DNA from: Pyricularia pennisetigena
Taxonomy: Eukaryota > Ascomycota > Sordariomycetes > Magnaporthales > Pyriculariaceae
Reading direction: 5' to 3'
Assembly (NCBI RefSeq): GCF_004337985.1
Contig: NC_043744.1
Span: 5,750,325 to 5,814,324, forward strand
DNA: 64,000 nt
Shown: in pieces, positions 58,802 through 64,000 of the stretch
Layout of the letters: the number at the start of each line of letters is the position of its first letter
Numbering within the stretch: position 1 is the first letter of the stretch
Notes under the pieces: generated by a model
Databases searched by the model: none
Told to the model about the DNA's origin: nothing
What the model saw: only the letters and a program-made list of their open reading frames with translations
Program-made: the position numbers and the translations under genes

Positions 58802-60084
58802 TTACTTGGTTACGGTATCTTTGGCAGTCCTTTTTGCACTTCTAGAAACCTCCTGTCGATGTCCAACCTTGTGTGCATTGACAATCATGCTGTGATCTGC
58901 AATCTCGCTCCTGGCAGCGGTGCTTCCTCGAACAGGAGCAGCAACAGAGAGAGCAGATGCGTAACCTTCACCGTCATTACCTCCACCGACATCGTCACCG
59001 CTCGTTTTTCTGCCGCCGCACGCATCCTCGACCAGGTCGCGCATGCTCTCCTCCCAAAAGTCGTAGCGATTGCGGCTCATCCGGCTCCGCTGCGCCGCCA
59101 ACCTCGCTTCCTTGAGCGTGTTGATCTTGCTCGCCCGCACCACTCCGCGCAGCGCCTCCTCGGCCAACTTGGACTCTCGAGCCGAGGCCTCTCGCATCCG
59201 CCTAGGATCTGCCCTCGGCGGCGCCTCGCCCGCATACGGCTCTTCGGGCACCAGCATGTCCTTGACGAGCTCGCCGTTGGGCAACCTCAACCCTGTGCCT
59301 CTGACCGTAACCTCGTCGACGTCCTGTGGTGTGGATTTATATGTATGGATGCTGGGAAAGTCTGGAAAGGATGCTGGGATGTAGCTCTTGGATTCCTTCT
59401 CTGCCTTGCCGCTCAGCTCCTCACCGAGCAAGGGCAGGCCATCTAACGGTCCGTCAGTGGCAGCCGCGGCCGGCGTCGTGAATGTCGGCTCCAGCAGATG
59501 TCGCTTTTTCTTCTTCCTCGCAATCGGATGTCGTAGGTGTGGCCTGAGCAGTGAGGTGCCGAGGTTGAAGCGCTTTAGACTTATCTCGTAGTCTGTTGGT
59601 ATGGGCTGTGTCCGCCGAGAGGCGAGGGCGAACAGCCTGACTTCTTGCGTCAATTCTGTGAGGTCTGTTGCAGAGTTAGCATCGGTCCAGGCCATCTTTG
59701 TTCCGCGCAAGAACAAGCGCGGCAATCAGCAAGTCTCATCTCACATTCTTCTGTCATCTCCGTCAGCCTCTCGAGGGCCGGCTCAGACGTGCTATCGAAG
59801 CCGACCTCCTTCAGCACCAGCGCAATGCTGCGACGCAGGCCGCTGCGGGCATGCTCCTCCATGGTGGGGAGGCGACCGTCCCCAACGGTAGTGGTCTTGG
59901 TTTCGCTGCTCCGCGTGGGCTCATTTTCCTGAGCCTGGAGAAAATTGCGAAAGTCTGGGATCGACTGGTCGACTGGATGCGGGGAGGAATCGGTGCGCGC
60001 TCTCTTCGCCATGGGCATGTCCTCGTCGTCGTATGACGGACGTCGCTTTTGCGTCTGCTGCCCGGCGATGGCCATGGTCGCCAT
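58802..60084 (-). CDS. taf8: TFIID subunit TAF8
   Basis: Histone-fold subunit of TFIID that pairs with TAF10 and links TAF2 (family knowledge). Two exons on the minus strand: 60084-59745 and 59664-58802; 400 aa, junction T|AC giving Tyr in TEEYLTELTQEV. A basic/polar head contains a nuclear-localisation-like KRARTDSS stretch. The histone fold lies at about residues 65-150 (SGLRRSIALVLKEVGFDS ... LTQEVRLFALASRRTQPIPTDYEISLKRF). The conserved Pro-rich TAF8 element is YIPASFPDFPSIHTYKSTPQ at about 210-235. The intron has a GCTAAC branch site and a GTGAGA donor. It faces away from the LRR-kinase gene, 703 bp apart. Confidence 0.91.
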
Positions 60085-60787
60085 TGTTGCGCGATCGTCG
60101 GGGTTTCAGATTGTCGGGCGCATCAAGATTGAGGCGACGGCGAGCTAGTGATGCGCCAAAGAACGCGTCATGGGTCGTCGTCGGGATTGTCTATCCTTGG
60201 GCGTGCTGGTTTGAATAGTTCTGAGGGATAAGCTACACCGCCGGTTACTTTGATTTCTGCAAGCTGTCTTTCTAGGCAGTCGGTTCAAATCGAGTGATGC
60301 TGAGTCTCATTTGGACGCAGGCCCAGCGACGCACGTCGTGATTTTCTCGATCTGCAATCTGCTTGTTACGCTACAGTAACTTTGCCTTTGGGCGCGGCGA
60401 TGCTTAGGAGGTCCGTGCGTCATCAAATTGTACAAAGTACAAAGTACATGGGCACTTCCCCACATTCGTTCGATCCGTCACTCAAGACTACAAAGCTCTG
60501 GCCAAATATCAACAGGCAAAGCACCAAGTAAACATTAAACATACATCATCCCTTCTCATATCCCTGCCTGTCACGTAGAGCTGGCGTTGATCTAGCTCAC
60601 AAACTCTTCCCTAGCGCAATGGCTTCGTTTTATCTTGATTACCTGCAGCCTTTGGCTCCACTTGGACAGTTTAAGGCTTCGCGAATCAACGTGACTGGTT
60701 CCAGGGCGGACTGCTGAAATTCGAGTGAAGGCTAGTTACCATCACCACATTGACTTTATCAAGAGTCTATACTCTACCGTAGCCGCA
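60085..60787. promoter_or_regulatory. Divergent region between taf8 and the LRR-kinase gene
   Basis: 703 bp with no gene. I see a GGTTCAAATC string near 60285 that resembles a tRNA T-loop, but no tRNA fold can be completed around it. A duplicated ACAAAGT string lies at about 60433-60446. Confidence 0.45.
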
Positions 60788-62167
60788 ATGCACACACTCC
60801 AAGAGCTGCGCTCTGGCGCATGTAAAGGGCTCCCCAAGCTCAAATTGACTTGTCGGCTGGATGATTTTCCACCAGAGATTCTCTCTCTTGGGCAAGACCT
60901 AGTGCATCTGGACCTGTCAGGCACAGGCATCTCCTCTCTTCCTTCTGACATTGGCGCCCAGCTACCCAACCTCAAAATCTTGTTCTTGTCGAACTGCAAC
61001 TTCACAAACTTTCCCTCGGCCCTTGCATCATGTCCGTCTCTCTCGATGGTCGCCTTCCGCGACAACAGCATGACCTCAATCCCTGAAAACTCACTACCGC
61101 CAAAGCTGAGGTGGCTCATCCTAACGAACAACAAGATTACGGCCTTGCCGAAGTCCATTGGCTCCTGTGGTCAGTTGGAAAAGTGCATGCTCGCGGGGAA
61201 TTTCCTTACCGCGCTGCCGGACGAGATGGCGGGATGCCAGAAGCTGACCCTTTTGCGCCTGTCGGCCAACCGAATCGACCAGCTTCCTGACTGGCTTTTC
61301 CACCTCCCCAACCTCGCATTTCTCTCCTTTGCCGGGAATCCCTGCACAGAATCGGCACGGACGACCAGCCGCGCCCGTCGCAACTCGGACAGCCTTCCAC
61401 GGATTCGCTGGTCCGACCTCACGACGCACGAGGTCCTGGGCGAGGGAGCCTCGGGCATCATCTCCAAGGCGACCTGGCGCCGGGATGGCTCCGAGGAAGA
61501 CGTGGCCGTGAAGTTGTTCCGTGGCTCGCTGACCAGCGACGGCACGCCAGTCGACGAGATGCGGGCGTGCATGTCTGCCGGGGCGCACGCCAACCTCGTC
61601 GACGTCCTGGGCCGCATCCATGGACATCCAGACGAGGGCCGGAGCACTAGGGCCGGCGGGTTTCAGGGCGGGCTGGTCATGCAGCTCATCCCCCCGACGT
61701 ACCGGACGCTGGGCAAGCCTCCGTCTTTGGATAGCTGCACCAGGGATTGCTACGACGCCTCGGACCCGCCGCTTTCGGCCGAGACTGCCGTAAAGATCCT
61801 AGCGGGCGTGGCGGCCGCCACGAGGCACCTGCATTCCAACGGAATCTACCATGGTGACCTGTACGCGCACAACATCATGGTTGACGACGAGGCGCGGGCC
61901 CTGCTGGGGGATATGGGGGCCGCAACAATCTACGGGGATGACGGGAGGTTCCCGTTGCTCGAGGGGCTCGAGGTGTTAGCTTTTGCCCACCTAGTCGATG
62001 ACGTGGGCGGGCTGATGCGTGACTCCGACTCCGAGTCGGCCGGGGAGGTTCTAGAACGGCTCAAGGGGTTGCATCGGCAGTGTTCGGTGTCCCAAGTTGC
62101 CGACAGACCATCGTTTGGGAGCATCCTCGAGACGTTGCAGGGTTTGTTGGTGTTGTTGCAAGGGTGA
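60788..62167 (+). CDS. Intronless leucine-rich-repeat protein kinase of bacterial type
   Basis: 459-aa single-exon protein. I chose the ATG at 60788 (MHTLQELRSGACKGLPKL), not the in-frame ATG-like upstream start, because relatives begin with a similar MHTL segment. Residues about 10-185 hold a run of LRRs (LVHLDLSGTGISSLPSDIG, LRWLILTNNKITALPKSIG, LEKCMLAGNFLTALPDEM, LTLLRLSANRIDQLP). The kinase domain follows at about 210-455: glycine loop GEGASG (219-224), Lys in VAVKLF (K242), E257 in the alpha-C position, catalytic HGDLYAHN (D357, N362) and DMG (D375) in place of DFG. All key residues are present, so it is probably active. This LRR-then-kinase order with HGD is familiar to me from proteobacterial proteins, suggesting horizontal transfer. 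No membrane segment or signal is seen. Confidence 0.87.
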   Translation: MHTLQELRSGACKGLPKLKLTCRLDDFPPEILSLGQDLVHLDLSGTGISSLPSDIGAQLPNLKILFLSNCNFTNFPSALASCPSLSMVAFRDNSMTSIPENSLPPKLRWLILTNNKITALPKSIGSCGQLEKCMLAGNFLTALPDEMAGCQKLTLLRLSANRIDQLPDWLFHLPNLAFLSFAGNPCTESARTTSRARRNSDSLPRIRWSDLTTHEVLGEGASGIISKATWRRDGSEEDVAVKLFRGSLTSDGTPVDEMRACMSAGAHANLVDVLGRIHGHPDEGRSTRAGGFQGGLVMQLIPPTYRTLGKPPSLDSCTRDCYDASDPPLSAETAVKILAGVAAATRHLHSNGIYHGDLYAHNIMVDDEARALLGDMGAATIYGDDGRFPLLEGLEVLAFAHLVDDVGGLMRDSDSESAGEVLERLKGLHRQCSVSQVADRPSFGSILETLQGLLVLLQG

Positions 62168-62848
62168 ATGATTTATGTACCGTCGGGCTTAGTTTCTTTC
62201 TGGATTGGGATCGAGGTATGGATGGTATGGACCCAAAGACCTCGTGCCTGCATGAAACCTACTGGGCACACCGGGCGCACCGGGCACTGAGGATACATCG
62301 GATATTTGGTGCACATCGGCAAATTGGGCACTTGGGTACATGCGAATCGGAGTGAGTTTTGCTCCATTCACCAAAGCAGGGCAGGTCTCGTCTCGCCCAC
62401 ATTTTTCATGTTGTTTTGATCATAACTACAGTACAACTGCAAATGAGCCGTCAAGACGATGAGTTGATCTCGCCGAGCGTCCTACCAGACAGCTGGGTCA
62501 ACAGCCTGACGACAGAGGAACCGCCGTGCTGGACTTTGAGAAACGGAGCTCGAATAGATGCATCTCAATGTATCCAAGGGGAAAAACCTCGCCAGAACTT
62601 ATTCACGTAGGTCCAGTCTTGCAATCCCCGCCAAAGTCAATGGGGAGGAAGTTTGGGGCCTTTGGGCGCTTTCCGCGAAAACGTATTTCCCAAAACGAGT
62701 CAAACCACGTCTTTTAGTCTTTAAGGTTTTGCGGCCAGCCGACGAGCCTTTCCATAGTCCATACCGAACCAATGATCAGCAAGGTTAGGTCTTTGTTCAT
62801 GGTCCACGAGTCATCAGACGGGAGGGCCGAAATATGAAGAGGCCTCTT

Positions 62849-62849
<1 letters not shown>

Positions 62850-62894
<45 letters not shown>
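62850..62894. repeat. 45-base poly-T tract
   Basis: Uninterrupted T-run of 45 bases in + orientation; it is prone to length error in assembly and polymorphism. Confidence 0.95.
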
Positions 62895-63024
62895 CGCTGT
62901 TATGATGTGACGTCTAGATGGTTATGTTTTTGTTTGCTTTCTGTTGCCTCCCACGCCCCTTGACTTTGCACCTCACCTACTTCCTAAGCTTGCTTTTCAT
63001 GTTTGCTGAGCAGGTGACGCTTTG

Positions 63025-63070
63025 TTTTTTTTTTTTTTTTTTTTTTTTTTCGTTTCTTTGCGTTTCTTTG
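63025..63070. repeat. 26-base poly-T with adjacent 10-bp tandem duplication
   Basis: T-run of 26 bases at 63025-63050, directly followed by CGTTTCTTTG twice. Confidence 0.9.
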
Positions 63071-64000
63071 CAGGTTCAAAAACACAAAAAATTCGTGAAA
63101 ATCGGATGACAGAACGGCTTATTCGTTGTTCCGCAGGCTCCGGAGGAGTTATGCTGCCGGTTGGTCCCAAGACGTCCGAAAGTGCAAGCATTTGGGTGGA
63201 GAAGAGACATCAGACCGTCTCCGGGTCCAGATTAGGCTGGAATCGACACCATTTTGTCCATGTATTTTATTGTGTGACAGACCCCTGGTATAGACACCGA
63301 CCTTGCGAGCATCTGTTTTTTTTTCCTTGTGGAAAACCTTGCGGTATCAGACAAACATGGGGAGAAACTCAAAGTATATTGCTCGGTGGCTTACTACTGT
63401 ACTTAAGGAGGCGTTATACATGCAGGGCTTTTGAATCCACAAAAAAAGTGTGGATAGAAAGAACGGAAAGTTCCTTACACATTTACAAAGTATATAAAAC
63501 ACGAGGTGGTGTTGGAAAGTTGCTCGGTAGTATAAATCCCGTATTCGTATGCCTCGCCCCGCTATGAACTACACCCTAGTTTAAGTAGTACTACTGCTAG
63601 GTATAGTAATAGTAGAAAAAAAAAGAGAAAGAAAAAAAAGATCACTTAACGACCTCAGTCTAGACAGTAGATAGGGAGTACCTCCGTAGGCAGGTAGACT
63701 GTGTCTATCAAATGACGACATGGGGCTTGAATAAGCAAGAGGGGTTTGGACGTGAGGCGGTGAGAGTTTGTTTGCAGAGGAACAAGAAGAAAAAAGAAAG
63801 GCAAAGTGAAAGAACAGACGAAACTCCAATCCCGATCAGGAGCACCGGTCGCCAAAAGAAGGAGGAACAAGGATGAGGGGGTATGGGGATTATCAGTTTT
63901 GGGACATGTGCCATTTTTTTTTAAATTCTTGTTGTTCATGTATTGTATTATTCTCGTCCTGTCGGTATTTTGTTTTGACCAACGGCCGGTAATACCAAGT

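Larger units (their letters stand above)
62168..64000. other. AT-rich tail with very long poly-T tracts
   Basis: 1.8 kb without a supported gene. T-runs of 45 (62850-62894) and 26 (63025-63050) bases stand out. The second is followed by a perfect tandem duplication of CGTTTCTTTG (63051-63070). A short open frame begins at the ATG at 62443 (MSRQDDELISPSV...), but it has no family match and no support. The final bases hold more A/T runs near 63615-63640 and 63914-63922. Confidence 0.5.

Noticed and set aside
60240..60310. Possible tRNA (GGTTCAAATC T-loop-like string)
   Set aside because: No acceptor stem, D-arm or anticodon stem can be drawn around it; the neighbouring bases do not pair as a T-stem.
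63022..63567. Frame of ~180 codons near the right end beginning in a Phe run
   Set aside because: It begins inside the poly-T tract (Phe homopolymer) and has no family resemblance.
1..64000. CRISPR arrays, insertion sequences, intact transposons, prophage
   Set aside because: None seen; the DNA is fungal nuclear with spliced genes, and the only repeats are short satellites and homopolymers.

Overview
The window is nuclear DNA of a filamentous ascomycete. Short introns (about 50-130 nt) carry GTRNGT donors, CTRAC/TACTAAC branch sites and YAG acceptors, and nearly all proteins have recognisable Sordariomycete-type relatives. The Som1/Flo8-type regulator, Ste2-type pheromone receptor, indoleamine 2,3-dioxygenase and GCN1 fit Sordariomycetes. 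I suspect a Magnaporthales member, but only from general resemblance. One 180-base run of N (35272-35451) marks an assembly gap.

Layout, left to right: bet3 (TRAPP subunit, +); a 3.2 kb gap with the som1 leader; som1/Flo8-like LisH regulator (+); a DHX57/DHX29-like DEAH RNA helicase (-) head-to-head with gcn1 (+, about 2,680 aa); a secreted GH16 glycosidase (-); 5.7 kb with few genes, holding an 11-nt tandem repeat and one doubtful ORF; a small Tom6-like mitochondrial protein (-) head-to-head with a polyQ protein (+); an SRPK-like kinase pseudogene; a Ste2-type receptor running into the assembly gap (+); indoleamine 2,3-dioxygenase (-) facing away from vps23 (+); a serine-rich unknown gene split by an in-frame TAG (-) facing away from rpb2 (+); pet117 (-) and vma10 (+); a CTNNBL1-like gene (-) and a histidine phosphatase (+); the RACK1 homologue (-) with a U24-type snoRNA in an intron; taf8 (-) and an intronless LRR-kinase of bacterial type (+); then an AT-rich tail with very long poly-T tracts.

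Most genes are housekeeping: vesicle traffic and ESCRT, transcription, splicing, translation control, V-ATPase, mitochondrial biogenesis. Fourteen of 19 called genes sit in seven divergent pairs. Two genes of general amino-acid control (gcn1 and the RACK1/cpc-2 homologue) are in the same 45 kb, but nothing else suggests a functional cluster. The most notable items are the intron-encoded U24 snoRNA, the bacterial-type LRR-kinase, a 9-codon uORF whose stop overlaps the gcn1 start (ATGA), the TAG-split serine-rich gene, and unusual splicing architectures (start-codon-only exon, 9-nt exons, stop-free 3n introns). I found no CRISPR array, rRNA, convincing tRNA or intact transposon. Exon borders are read by eye and checked for phase only.
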